Assembly: GCF_028009165.1 (NCBI RefSeq)
Contig: NC_079242.1
Location: 3,844,001-3,908,000, forward strand
Direction of reading: 5' to 3'
Length of the DNA stretch: 64,000 bases
DNA from: Akanthomyces muscarius
Taxonomy: Eukaryota; Ascomycota; Sordariomycetes; Hypocreales; Cordycipitaceae
Shown here: positions 1 through 11,627 of the stretch, piece after piece
How positions within the stretch are numbered: the stretch's first letter is position 1
Layout of the letters: each line of letters opens with the position of its first letter
Program-made: the position numbers and the translations under genes
Notes under the pieces: generated by a model
What the model saw: only the letters and a program-made list of their open reading frames with translations
Database searches by the model: none
Told to the model about the DNA's origin: nothing

Positions 1-2611
1 CGCAGTCTTTAATTTGAAGAAATGTGGCTTTTTGCGCAAGGTGAAGTCGTCAACGGTGCACAACAACGGGCACTGCGATCGTGGCTGAGGTGCAGCAGCT
101 ACTTTCACTCATGCGCGCTCGAGATAGAAATTTCAAAATTGTACTGCGCGATCCCACCAATCAACGCGACACCAAATTTTCTTCCAAAATGCATGCGCCG
201 ACGCGGCGTGGCGATGTTGTTCCTCGCGGCGCAAGTCAATTCCCGACCACGGACGTGTCGCAAATCGGCGAGAGGTTTAACCCGGCACTTGCGTGGTGCA
301 CAAAGCGGGGTGAAAGTCTCACTGCGGGGCTGCGCACCTCTACTGGACAAAAAGACGATAAACCTACCCTGGAACCTTTTTTCCCTTTCTCGGCGGATTG
401 ATCCGGGCGTTATCGTTATCGACAACAGTGGGGACAAAGATTACCAAATCGGGTAATCACGTGGAATGTCACGCTGTTTTATCGTGTGGCGGTGTGTTTG
501 GTGTTTGTGTTTACGTCATTTGTACGCGGTGTGCCCCGCTAACCGCCCACCTGCCCCGTTTGGGAAAAAAAAGTTGGAGAAATGTCTAGGGTAGGGGGAT
601 TTTTTTGGGGTAATCTGGATCTTGGAGAAGAAAATGAAAGCTGTAGCAGATTTGGGCAGAGTGCTTGGCTTGTCTTTTAAGGTAGGTGAGGTGGTGCTTT
701 TAAGAAAAGTAAGTTTGTACGTTTCATTAGTTGCTGATGTGCTCTGTGGTGCGTAATAATAGATAGGGGTATCTTGCAGCACAGTTGAGCTGATATCAAC
801 CATCTCCGGCCACGGTTGAAGAGTCTAGACTGAACCAAAATTTTCCTTTGACAAAATGAATACCCCCAGACTGCGCGTCATTTCACGCGAAATGACTCCA
901 GTAATTGCTAGTTGTCGACCATTCAAAGCGTAACTGGTCTGTTCAGGCTGCTGGCTCACCTGGACACCCCCGGCTCGGTCGCAGACGCCCCTTCAACTGA
1001 GCGGCCAGATACATCCCCAAGTCCGATTTCATCGAAAACTAGAGCAGGAGTCAAAGTCTCGAATCCAGCACAAGATAAAGATAGAGGAAGCAACGCGCAA
1101 TTATGCCACATGGGGTCTTTTTGGGGCAAGTCGACCTGCCCGCTGGCAGGCACAGGATTTGACCGAGCGAGCAGGACACGCGGATAGGTCCGGACCAACT
1201 ACGACACCGCCGCCGCCGACGTAAAACTTGCCAAAATGGTGAAAGACGATGTCACTGACGGGCGGGAGCCTCCATGACGCGCGAATTTCTCAACGACGGC
1301 GCGCTTGTTTGCAAAGAAAAGGACATTTTACGGCGGCGCGTTCCCGCAGCTCCCGCAACATGGCCCATGCTGGGAAAACATCAAGGGCTCGACGTGGCTG
1401 AGCAGCGGTGGCCGGAGGGTGCCAAAAGGGGTGTCACTCCAAGGGATATTTCGTTTGAATGTGCATGGGAGCTTTGTGTCGAGAGAATGGAGGTCAGCAG
1501 GGTAGGTGGTCTGTAGTGGCCCGGTAGAGGCGCGCTGCGGGATGGGCAGTGACTGGCAGAGCTGGCCGAGAAGACGTCGCGACCCGGTGACGTTTCTCAA
1601 GAAGTAGTAGAAGACGGAGACTGGGAGCGAAATGTGGCCAGCGAACATGGAACGATGATCTGCTCTGCGATATTGGTGACTCCAGGTGAGCGAGCCTCCA
1701 GCTACTATGGATGATGATGAGGCAGCACAGGGTGATTGCATGCATAGGTGTAAGTCATGTGGCTGGGACGTCCTCCCTCGATGTGGTATTCTTATCAACG
1801 TCCCACGGTAGAGTCATCGCCATGAATACAAGTCTTGGTATTTGGCGAGACAACGTAGTCTTGTTACTAAAATGTCCGCAGACTGTCGAGATCTCTGTGG
1901 GGGGTTGCCCATATCTGTGGATTGGATGTTATAAATAGCCAATACTAGAACTTTGGGCTATAGCCATGACAATAAATGGAGGCGACAAGTATGACGACGT
2001 CTCTTTTTAGTTTATTTTCATCTATAGAATAAAGCTGCCGTGTCAACAGTTCCAAAGGTTGTGCGTTTGAGAACAAGTCTGTCGGGTGGCTAGGCAGACA
2101 AGACGGTAGCAACCGGGCCAAAATCCGCCAGACTCGGCATTCCATCTAGGAGCCTCTAAAACCCCCTGCGTGATAAAATGATATACACCACAAGATGGAT
2201 AAAATCGCTCATGAAGTGTTGCGAATTCCGCGGGGCCGCTGTTGCACAGCATTGACGCAGGGCGAGGCCAAAACGCTCGCACACTCTGATACGACATTGC
2301 AGGTAAACCGATTAAATGTAAATGTTTTCTCCCGTTACATTGAAAAGAAAAGTCAGCAGAATAAGACATAGAAAGGGAAAGGGCGCAGTGGCACTCTGGC
2401 AGATTAGAACCCAATGGCGGAACTCGTGCGCTAAAATGCCAAAAGCAAAACCAAAACACTGAACCAATAGCCGGGATTTGCTTGCCGAGATTAAACTCTA
2501 TTCATATATACGAGATGACTATGTACTTTATGCGAGTATGAGATAAGATGTACAGAGAAAGCACTCAACAGCTTGAATGCTCGGGGTGGACGGACGCATC
2601 GGCGGGTTGTA
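1..2611. other. No recognisable gene
   Basis: Only short overlapping ORFs on both strands occur here, the longest about 156 codons. None has a recognisable domain, a convincing chain of splice sites or a low-complexity signature typical of coding DNA. The right end holds the 3' flank of the kynurenine formamidase gene. An unrecognised lineage-specific gene cannot be excluded. Confidence 0.5.
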
Positions 2612-3597
2612 TCACTTCGAGTTCAACTCGGCCAGGACACCCTGCACAAGACTGGCGATTTGTGCTCCATCCTGCCACACAAAGTCATGCTCGCCCTGCA
2701 AGTCGTCGACGACTATGGGATGGAAACCGTCGGCCCTGAGCTTGTCAGCCATAGCGGCCGTCTCCGCCAGATCGAGCAGGCCGTCGCTGGGTGAGATGGC
2801 AAGCACAAGCGGCGTGTCGCGGGGCAAGAGAGGCTGCGCAAAGGAGTCGTGGTACTGCGCCGGGGAAGCGCTGCTCCAAATATCCTGGTCGTCGCCAAAT
2901 GCATTGCTTATAAAGCCTGCATAGTTGCCATCATAACGGCGGTTCAAGTTGACAAGGTCGTAAATGCCAGATATGCCAATAATGGCGGCGGGCTTGGGCA
3001 GAGGAACGCTGGATGGCAATTGCCACGGCGCATTGCCCATAAGCAGCTGGAAAGCCAGCATGGCCCCAGCCGAGTGGCCGATGAGGATGTACTTGTCACC
3101 GAGGTCGAATCGTTGACTGAGAAAATCCATGGCCGAGCGCGCATCGTGGGCGTGGTCCGGGTGCTGCGCAGTGCGCTGCTCTGAAGAGGGCGTCTGGTCT
3201 AGGCACTGAGGAAACTCGTCTTGATACGGAGAGAGCCGGTAGTCTATGCTGATGAATCCACGGACCGTCTCGGGGAGACTACCATCTGTCATCAGATGCC
3301 GGATGGAGGGAGCGAAATCGGTGGGCTTGTTGCGAGGGTCTCGCCAAGCTCCACCGTGGATGAATCTGTGGCACGAGCACGAGTTAGCACAGACGTTTTC
3401 GAAGGTGTTATTGAGATGCTTCTTGCAGCTCCAAATACGTACATGAGCCAGTAGGTAGCATTTGGCTTGGCCGGTCTGCGCTGTTCCCAGACACCGACTC
3501 GGTGGAGATTGTGCTTCCCATAGCGAAGATACGAAAATTCGAGGTCTGGAGCATCGTCGCGAATACCGCCAGCCTTGTGACCTGTGCCGATACCCAT
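2612..3597 (-). CDS. BNA7: Kynurenine formamidase (arylformamidase), alpha/beta hydrolase
   Basis: Hydrolyses N-formylkynurenine to kynurenine in tryptophan breakdown and de novo NAD synthesis, probably in the cytosol. Two exons are inferred, 3597-3443 and 3365-2612, joined over a 77-nt intron with donor GTACGT and acceptor CACAG; together they give 302 residues in one frame. The oxyanion-hole motif HGGAW is at about residues 55-59, followed by DPRNKPTDF, a stretch typical of fungal Bna7. The nucleophile elbow GHSAG places Ser150, and a C-terminal GEHDFVW gives the likely catalytic His277; an Asp near residue 247 (SPSDG) would complete the triad. Without splicing, the reading frame upstream of HGGAW is unrelated sequence, which is why the start at 3597 (MGIGTGHKAGG) was chosen. 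It has no obvious link to its neighbours. A generic esterase is the alternative, but the motif set favours the formamidase. Confidence 0.85.
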
Positions 3598-6500
3598 GAC
3601 TGCTTTCTCTGGTCAAGACTGACAGAACAGACTCTTCTTGGCATGCAGTTCGGTCCGTGCCTGAGGACCCAGAAGATGAGAAATGATGACAGGGAAGCCG
3701 GGAGCTAGCACACGATGTGAATTATGGCGATTAATCTGGTCGGATGCTTTGACTGGCGATTTTTATGTGGCGCTAACGGTGGGTTCGCGGGTCCGAGTCA
3801 TTCGCGGGTACAGACAGTCACAAAAAGGCGTCAGAGCGCACGGCTGTCGCAATAGCTGGTTGAATAGAGGAAAGACGGCAGTTGTCGGAGTCAAGAAGCA
3901 TGAAGCTGTAAGAAGAAAGAAAGAGTAATTGTGGCTCATAGATATCGAGTTTCACGACGGGGACAGAAGTGGGCATTGCTCAGGACGGCTGGGCTGTGAC
4001 GCGGGCATGACGGTTCCGGCCTGGGGAAAGGCCGGGAGAGAGCGGATCATTGTGGGAAAAACCATATCGTAGGGCGAGACAGAAGTGGACAAAAGGGCAC
4101 GATTGGGACGCCATTGAGAACGAGGTGGTGGGTGACTGGTGTGCTAGCCCGAGCCAGAGGAACTTGTGAGAAATAGTGCGCGTGACCTGTCGGCAGAGGG
4201 AATCGCATCGCCAGCAATACCGGCGACTGATTGTACGTACGCACGTACTTTCTGGGTGGCCGATCAGTTTCGTAATGGCTTCTTGTCCTATTGCCAGGCA
4301 TCATTGGCACGTTCCCCAGGTACTTTAGAGTTGGTTAGCGGGTTCGAGCCAACCATGGCGTAGACTCGTTCCAGTCTAGCCTGTCTCGTAGATGGCGGGC
4401 GTTTACTGGTGGGAGGACACGGCTTCGCATCGCTCCCGACAACAGGAAGCTGCACCAAAGGAGCGAGTTGACATTTGGTAGGCCAATGTCTACAAGATCA
4501 TGTCGCAAATCTTGGTCCGTCTCTGCCTTATCGGCCTCATAACCACGTTGTCAACGATTTGACGATGTGGTAGCTGCTTGGGCAGGGGTGCCACGCGGGA
4601 ACAGGGCGTGGGCGCGGCAGATGCGTGCTGCTGGATCCGAAGAGTTAGTCTCAAGCCAGAAGAAAGCTGGAAGGATTGTAATTACCACGACCGGTGCTCG
4701 ATCCGATGCTGTCGGCTGCCGCCGCGGGCACGCTACCCGAACTGCAACACAGCGGCGTTTACGTCAGGAGATGCTTAATTGGCCTTCGCAGTTTCTTCAG
4801 TGGCAAGCCGAACGTTTGTATTTCTCTACAGCGCCGGGGTCGCTCGGCTTTTCCTAACCCTATCGACGGTTTGGATGAAGCTGAAGACGGCAGGTTTGAT
4901 GCAAGGACTGAAGATGACAGCGGACGGTGCCTGAGTCACGTCGATGTAGGTATGGGCAGTGATGGCCAATTATTTTACAGGGCAGCCTTCACCAATTTGT
5001 GGCCTGCTGCAGGGGCTCGCAGTGGACGTGGGAGGGACACCGCTGCGGACGGGATGTTTCGCTTCTTCAGCGCTGTTGGCCACTGTAACGTGACAGGCAC
5101 CAGGCACTTGACTCCATTTGGCTGCCACCACTTGCCTCTGCCACGACGCACCATTTGCCGCTCAAGAAGCAGCAGGCATCTCCCTGCCTGCCCGCGACAA
5201 ACAAGCACCCCCAAGAGTTTCATCGCCATGCACTAGAGGATCATCCCTTATGCGTGTGCCTCGCCTGTCAATGTCAACATGTCAAAGCCGCATTCTCCCA
5301 CAAAACCCGGATGCAGCACTGCCGCGGCTTCTGCCCGGGACCCATTGACGGAGCAGCGGCAACGGGCATACCCTGTGCCAACCTGAACAACTTGTGCCAT
5401 CAGGAAAATATATTCATCGTCCAGGGTCTACGATCTATTGTGTTTACCAAAGCGCAAAGTTCTGGAATCCTCGTGTCGATATCAGCCCTGACCGCATGTC
5501 CATTGGCCAACTATTCGCTCGTGATGGGGGCCATGATTTGCAGTCTGTGCAAAGTCTGGGTGCGCCACTCCCGGCACCATTCCATCGAACATTATCGGGA
5601 TGGTCAAAGAGTCGACAGCGATACACTGATGCGCATCATTTCCCAAACCAAAATATACCCAGCCAACCCTGGGGCAGACAGCGAGGAAAACCTGCGCATC
5701 GCATGATTCCGCTACATGTCTCGCATTCACTGCTCAGGCCAGCTGGGATTCATCGATCGGATCACTCACTTAAATAACCTGTCAACTATGCCTGGTCCCT
5801 GCCAGTCAGACTTCGGCGCTGCGACTTTTCACCTATCTCCGTCTGTGCGTATGCGCGGCACGAGTCCGCTGGCCCGCTTCCGCTGGAGACTCTGAGATTT
5901 CATCCCCGTCCAGAAGCCCGATTAATTGGCACATACCTTGCAAACATATTATTGCAGATGCTATCCTGGCAACTGGCCAGTGTCCCCTATCAAACTCCGA
6001 GCCGAGCCCCCTGGCGCTTGGTGCGACACAAACGGACAGGCTAGCCTGGTGACACAAAGACTCCGTACAACTTACCACATATGTAGTGGCTCCTGGACCA
6101 GCCTCACTGCTGGGATTCCCGTTTCTGGGTCGGCTTGTACCCTTGCCATGTGGCCTCCAGTATGTTTCGTGGTTAGCTCGGTCTGCTGGCACCAGTATCC
6201 GTACCACTGGTACCGGTAGCATCAAATCACAGGCCTGGCCTCGTAGTTGAGGCGTGGCGCTGCCCAGAGAGGCGTGGACCAATATTGAAGCCTCTCATTA
6301 CGGGTTGCCAAGCCGCCCATCGACGATATATCAACTACACGGAGGTGGTGCTGGTATAGGCAAGAGGCCCGGCAAGAATCATTGTCACTGGGCATGAGAC
6401 ATGAAACGCTGTGAAGGGGCTGACAGGCACGCTCTTGTTACTGGTATACACAACCTTGAGCAATCACTAATTATCGTACCACGCCAGACAGTCGGTAGCA

Positions 6501-6666
6501 CCCGCTGTCAACTATTCTAAGTGCAATACCAAGTAGGCTCTGCAGGGTACGCTGCGGAGAATTCTATGCATTTAGCGGTACCCAACCCAGTCTTGTCGGT
6601 TGAAGCCAGACACCTCCCCTGGCGCCAAACTGCGTGGCCCTGACTCGCATTTTGCCTGCTGGATAT

Positions 6667-6697
6667 AACGCTCAAACGCTCAAACGCTCAAACGCTC
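6667..6697. repeat. 8-bp short tandem repeat
   Basis: The unit AAACGCTC is repeated just under four times (first copy lacking one A). It lies in non-coding DNA and has no recognisable function. Confidence 0.8.
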
Positions 6698-7902
6698 TGA
6701 CCCTGAGTCGTTCGTTCATCGAGGTCGAAATACTGACAAACACCTTGAACCAGCACTTCCAGACGACAGATGCCATATGCTCAGCATCTGAGTGCTTTAG
6801 GCGGTGCATCAACCAATTTCCCAGAGTCTGTTCTCCGCGAACGGGCTCGGGAGCCACGCATGGTGGCCAACTCAACTTGTACGCCCATTCGACGAAAGAG
6901 TTTCAGCCAGTGGTGCAATGTGGACCAAAGCTACCAGCCAGCGAAAAGTCCCTTCAAGTTACCACAGCTGTTGGCGTCCCACCATCGATGGAACCTTGCG
7001 GCTGCCCTAGTGCTGCCAGTCGCACGCTACCTGCGCACCAACCCCTGCTCCAAGTCGCACCCATGTCAGTTCTGGAATCAAAGGTTGCGAGATGCATGTG
7101 CTAGCCTCTGCCTCTCGTTCTCGCAAGTTCAATGCACAACCCTCTAGCGCATCAATTGGCCATCAGGGAAGAAACAGTTGGTGGTCTGTGGGTAGCTGGG
7201 CTATCCTACCGGCGACCTGACGGTAAAGGTTGGTTAAGCCTTTCGGCAACTGAAGACTGGTGGTGTTGCGCCGGCATTGTCTGCCTGCTGGTTCATCTGC
7301 TAACGATTTTCCTGCAAGGCCCTCCATTCATTCATGCCAAAGCCACCACGACTCAGGAACCGCGGCACAAGACAGACAGACAGCGTTTCAACGGCCATTT
7401 TTCCAAATGAGGGCGTGCCACAATGCACCCCTCCCTGTTCCCCTGCAACTGACCCCTGTTGGAGATGGATTTGCCTTCCCCCGTATCCAACCACAGCTGT
7501 GGTGGCTCTTTGGTGGCACTCGCTAGTGGGAACTGCATCCGGCGGATTCCCTACCACTATGCACCCACCAATTTACATGCCTGTCCAGCCTGCATTGCAT
7601 GGCGGCTGGGTTTAGAAAGACAGTGGGAGCTGAGAATAAAATAAAGAAGAATTCATATTACGAGGCTGTGCTGCACTTTGCTCTCGCCAATCTAGCAATA
7701 CTTCTCCTTCTTCTTCTTCTAGGCTTTGGGCTTTTCACAAACTGTCCGACCTCGGGAACACAGGCACGCGCCGCCGTCACTGTGATAGAGTTACCGAGCC
7801 AAAAGTACACGGGCGCCGATGCATTGATTCAACCTGTCAAGCTTTAGCGCTACCTGGTTTCTCCCCATAGTCCCTAGCACTGGCTATGACGACCCGCAAC
7901 TC

Positions 7903-7909
7903 TATATAG
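7903..7909 (+). promoter_or_regulatory. Candidate TATA box
   Basis: TATATAG lies 144-150 bp upstream of the start codon of the rhodopsin-fold receptor gene, a reasonable distance for a fungal core promoter with a leader of about 100 nt. It was identified by sequence and position only. Confidence 0.4.
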
Positions 7910-8052
7910 GAACCACACTCGCCATCTTTCCCAGATCTACATCCCGTCTTGTCTTCCCTACAGTTTCGCCAACTCGTCGCCAACCAAAGCGCGCACTTGC
8001 GTATTTACCAGTCCCAACGCCTCGAGACGCCGAGCAGCGCAAGACTCTCACC

Positions 8053-9606
8053 ATGGCCCAAGTCGATCTCAACGAATACAACGGCGGTCGCCTGGTCGGC
8101 GCCACCATCGCTCTACTGGCCCTGAGCTGGATCACCATCGGCCTGCGCACATACACCCGAGCCGTTATCATGAGGAGTTTTCAGGGCGACGACTGGTTAA
8201 TGCTGATGGCTCAGGTTCGTTGCTCTGGAAGCCGAGCTTTCGGAGCGCAAGCCGCTGACATGAACACAGGTTATCTTCACAGCAATGTGCGCCTTCATCC
8301 TTGAAGGTGTTCGCAGAGGCATGGGACGACACAATGCAGCCATTGAAAGCGACGATGATAAAGTTGCTGCCCTCATGGTACGGATCGAAGCAAATGCTAT
8401 TCCCAGTCGAACTGAACTAACATGAACCCCTTGGCTGTAGTGGCAAGCGATCGCGACTATTGCCTACATTCTGGCCATGATGTTCGTCAAACTCAGCATT
8501 GGTGTCTTTCTTCTTCGATTATCCGCCAAGAAAGTCTACAGCACCATCATCAAAATCAGTCTCGTCGTTGTTACACTATATACGATGGGTGTCTTTTTCT
8601 GGGATGTGTTCCAATGCATGCCCGTCGCTAAGCAGTGGGATTACCGAATCACAGAGGGTCGATGCGCCAGTGGGCAGGACATTATCAATGCCGCCTACGC
8701 CATCAGTGTCCTCACTGTTGTTTCGGATTGGTTCTACGTACGTGGTGCACGCCTCTCCGGAAGTTGTTTGCCATGCTGACTGACACCACCTAGGCTCTGC
8801 TACCCATTCCCATGCTGTGGAACGTCAAGATGACCAAGCAGGCCAAGGTCACTGTTGTACTCATTCTGGGCCTTGGTATCTTGTGAGTACAAGCGCTCTC
8901 TTGGAGGTAGCTTTTTACTGACAGTCACACAGCGCTAGCGTTGCTACACTGATCCGTGTCAAGTTCTTGGCTGGTCTGACAGAGACGGATGATCTCCTCT
9001 GTAAGTAATCCCACGATACCACCGACCAACCTTGATGCTAATAGGGTGGTAGTTTCCGCAACCGATGCCCTGCTTTGGAGTATGGTGGAGCCTGGTGTGG
9101 CCATTATCGCCTCGAGTCTCGCTACCATTCGACCTCTACTGCGCGTCCTCAAGATTCGCGGTTTTGAATCTACAGCCCGCACACGGTCTACTGGAATGTC
9201 TGGCAAGAAACAGGGAAGCTCGATGCCTGGATACGGACCCAATGATGTCTCGCTTCACCGCGTCACGGTTGTAGACTCGGAAAGTCGCAGTGAGGCGCTC
9301 GCTTATGACGAGTACCATCGCCACGCGGCTGGTCTCTCGTCCCATCCACCTCCCCTCAACTACAACGGCGACCCGATGCTAGGAAACAAGGTCAGCATCT
9401 CCGCTGGTGAGGGCGGTGGCACTCGAGTGCGCGGAGACTCCAAGAGTGAAATTTACATCATCGAGGGAAAGCAAATCACTTCTCCGTCATGGACCCCCAG
9501 CGATTACCCTGCCTCGGACAGGTCCTTGGAAGACATCAGCGCCCTGGAAGAGCAAAGCCAGGACCTTGGACATGGCCCGTCTGGCGGACATGGACACCGA
9601 CTATAA
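8053..9606 (+). CDS. Pth11-like seven-helix membrane protein (fungal rhodopsin-fold domain)
   Basis: Probable plasma-membrane receptor-like protein of the large Pth11-related family, whose members are often implicated in surface or nutrient sensing; the ligand is unknown. Six exons are inferred: 8053-8214, 8270-8377, 8441-8737, 8794-8882, 8933-9000 and 9053-9606, giving 425 residues. Seven hydrophobic segments can be followed: LVGATIALLALSWITIG, the LMLMAQ-VIFTAMCAFIL junction, IATIAYILAMMFVKLSIGVF, ISLVVVTLYTMGVFFW, AISVLTVVSDWFYALLPIP, VTVVLILGLGIFASVATLI and ALLWSMVEPGVAIIASSLA. The motifs GDDW after helix 1, FQC before the second extracellular loop with its paired Cys, and LLPIPMLW are typical of the fungal rhodopsin-fold family. 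There is no N-terminal CFEM domain. A hydrophilic tail of about 145 residues, rich in Ser, Gly and His, follows helix 7 and is probably cytoplasmic. Confidence 0.85.
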
Positions 9607-10643
9607 ACTGCTTCTACGCTATACCATTCCCTTTTACGGCGCACATTTTGGAGCCTTCACAGTATATACGGCACGGAGTATACGAGTCCCTTTTTTTTTC
9701 TTTCCAGAATGGATATGGATCCATGGTTTACGGAAATGATGTTTTTGCACATTGTTATGGATGCAGGAATTTGTATATGTAGAATTACGATGGCTATAAA
9801 TTACAGCGTCATGGCTATTTAGAGATAGAACGGCAGCCAATGTCAATACTAAACGATTTACCACGCATTGCCCGGCATCGCATAATACTGCAGGACGGGG
9901 ATAACCTTTTCACTTTTGCACAAGTTTCCCAGGGCCAACATCTGGGCGGTGCCGGCTTTTTGGCCCAGGCTACACATATATTACTGCCCTGCGATACTCT
10001 GTACATCTAGAAACAAACAAGATGTCGTCTTTACCTCGGAGTAATGACTTGCCTCATGAAACGGAACCATGTTCTAAAACCAATGCATTGTTGCAGAGAA
10101 GCGGAAAATATAGGCACATACCCGGACCTATAGAGGGCAAGGGAAAAAGACGTTTACATGGTAAGATGGTGGGGGAGGCCATCCATCTATGAGAAACCAA
10201 GACAATGGAGATTGTTGCTGGGAAAATCACCCTTGAACCTTGAAGGGAGCGCCTATATTAACTCGCTAAGAAGATTCTCAGGGCACATCTCTTGGCGCTG
10301 AATGCTGCGCGAAAAAAAAGAAGGGAAAAGGAATGGTAAGCGAAGGGGGCCCTCCCGGCCCCTGTCGTGGGAAAACGGAACGCGGCATTGTTGAAAGAGA
10401 TATCCTTGCAATGCCAATGGAGCATCTCCACTGGCAACGGGAGTAGAGACGAGATTTTGGGGGGTATTTAGTGCAAATACGATTTTGACAGCTCGCTTTT
10501 CTAGAGATGGAATTTGTTGAATGAGTTGGATGCATTCTTTTTTGGTCATGAGGTAATTCAGCGCTGTATAAACGATGGGCGGCACCCGCCGCCTTATGCA
10601 AGACCCGTTGAAGAAAAGAAAAAAGAAAAAAATCTACACCAAA

Positions 10644-10661
10644 CCCCCCCCCCCCCCCCCC
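10644..10661. repeat. Poly-C tract (18 nt)
   Basis: An uninterrupted run of C preceded by purine-rich sequence; length is liable to assembly or sequencing error. Confidence 0.9.
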
Positions 10662-11166
10662 TGCTCCTTCTCTTCCCTATAACGCCGCCGCCCCACGCCG
10701 CATCTACCCGGAAAGTCAAAGGAGAATAAAAAAAAGAAAAAAGACGATGGTATAGGACCAGATTGCAGAAGCTATAACTTTCAAAGGAAATTCCGAGTAC
10801 CCCGTACCTAGAGGATTTGAAATTCTTCTTGGGCCGCCGGGAGGCCGCAATCCCGCGCGCGCGTGCCCTCTTTTTCTTTGCCGAGTCAAGCCCCCGGACG
10901 ACGCCTCAACTGGACCCGGGACGAAGACCCAAGGCTGAACGCGCAGAGGGACAGAGCAGGGTCCCCACGCGTGAAACGGCTGCCAACAGTCGAGATGTTT
11001 TGCTCCGCCCGTTGCTTGTTGTGGAAATTCGTCAGACTGCCCAGCAAAGGCAAGGATCTGAACTTTCAGTCTAGACCTCTGTGGGATAAGTGTCGCCCCG
11101 GCTTTCTGCTTTGCGACAGCTCCGGGATCCTGGGCCACCCCCCCTGGGGCGCAAGGTGAAGGGCAG

Positions 11167-11190
11167 AAAAAAAAAAAAAAAAAAAAAAAA
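11167..11190. repeat. Poly-A tract (24 nt)
   Basis: An uninterrupted run of A in the intergenic region, with no target-site duplication or retroelement body seen next to it. Confidence 0.9.
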
Positions 11191-11627
11191 GGACGCAAGA
11201 CATGTGCATGCAAGGGTATGAAGTAGAAAGAGGTTGCGTTTTTTTCCCCGCAGGGCGTGGTCCGCAGGGCGGTGGTCTTCCCATGCAAGCCAGCCAGCTG
11301 AAGCCCAGTTTGCTATTTTTTTTTGGGGGGCAAAAAGAGGAAATTGAGTCGTATGGCGCGCATGCATATATGCGACGGCCACGCGAACCGTACATCGTAT
11401 CGGTCCAATGAGGCCGGGGAGAAGAAAGCTCTTGAATTCCATGGTATCGAGTGACGTGCGTTCGGCAAGAGCTGCAAAACCAACAAGATCTCCAAGGGAA
11501 CAAGGGAATAAGGGAGCGTTTGTGGACAAGGGAACCGATCCTTTTTTTTTGTAGCCTTGTCTCCATGTTTTTCTTTGTTTGTTTTCCCTTTCGGTTTCCG
11601 TCTTTTTAGATGCCGAGGACCGGGCCC

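Larger units (their letters stand above)
3598..8052. other. Gene-poor 4.4-kb stretch
   Basis: It holds the promoter of the kynurenine formamidase at the left and the promoter and leader of the rhodopsin-fold gene at the right. ORFs of up to about 180 codons exist on both strands, overlap each other heavily and show no domain. A pyrimidine-rich microsatellite (CTT repeats near 7700) and an 8-bp tandem repeat near 6667 are the only structured elements I see. Confidence 0.5.
9607..11627. other. Convergent intergenic region rich in homopolymers
   Basis: This 2-kb stretch lies between the 3' ends of the receptor gene and RPC4. It holds an 18-nt poly-C run (10644-10661), a 24-nt poly-A run (11167-11190) and several shorter A or T runs. 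The ORF of 190 codons on the minus strand contains a long Phe run made by the poly-A tract and is not credible as a gene. Confidence 0.6.

Noticed and set aside
4325..4365. A GGTTCGAGCC motif that resembles a tRNA T-loop
   Set aside because: The flanking bases do not pair as a T stem, and no acceptor or anticodon arm can be built around it.
4694..5706. Overlapping plus-strand ORFs of about 180 codons
   Set aside because: They overlap in different frames, are rich in Cys, Arg and Pro as random translation would be, and show no family features.
10716..11288. A 190-codon minus-strand ORF near a poly-A tract
   Set aside because: Includes a long poly-Phe stretch derived from the homopolymer and has no recognisable domain or splice structure.
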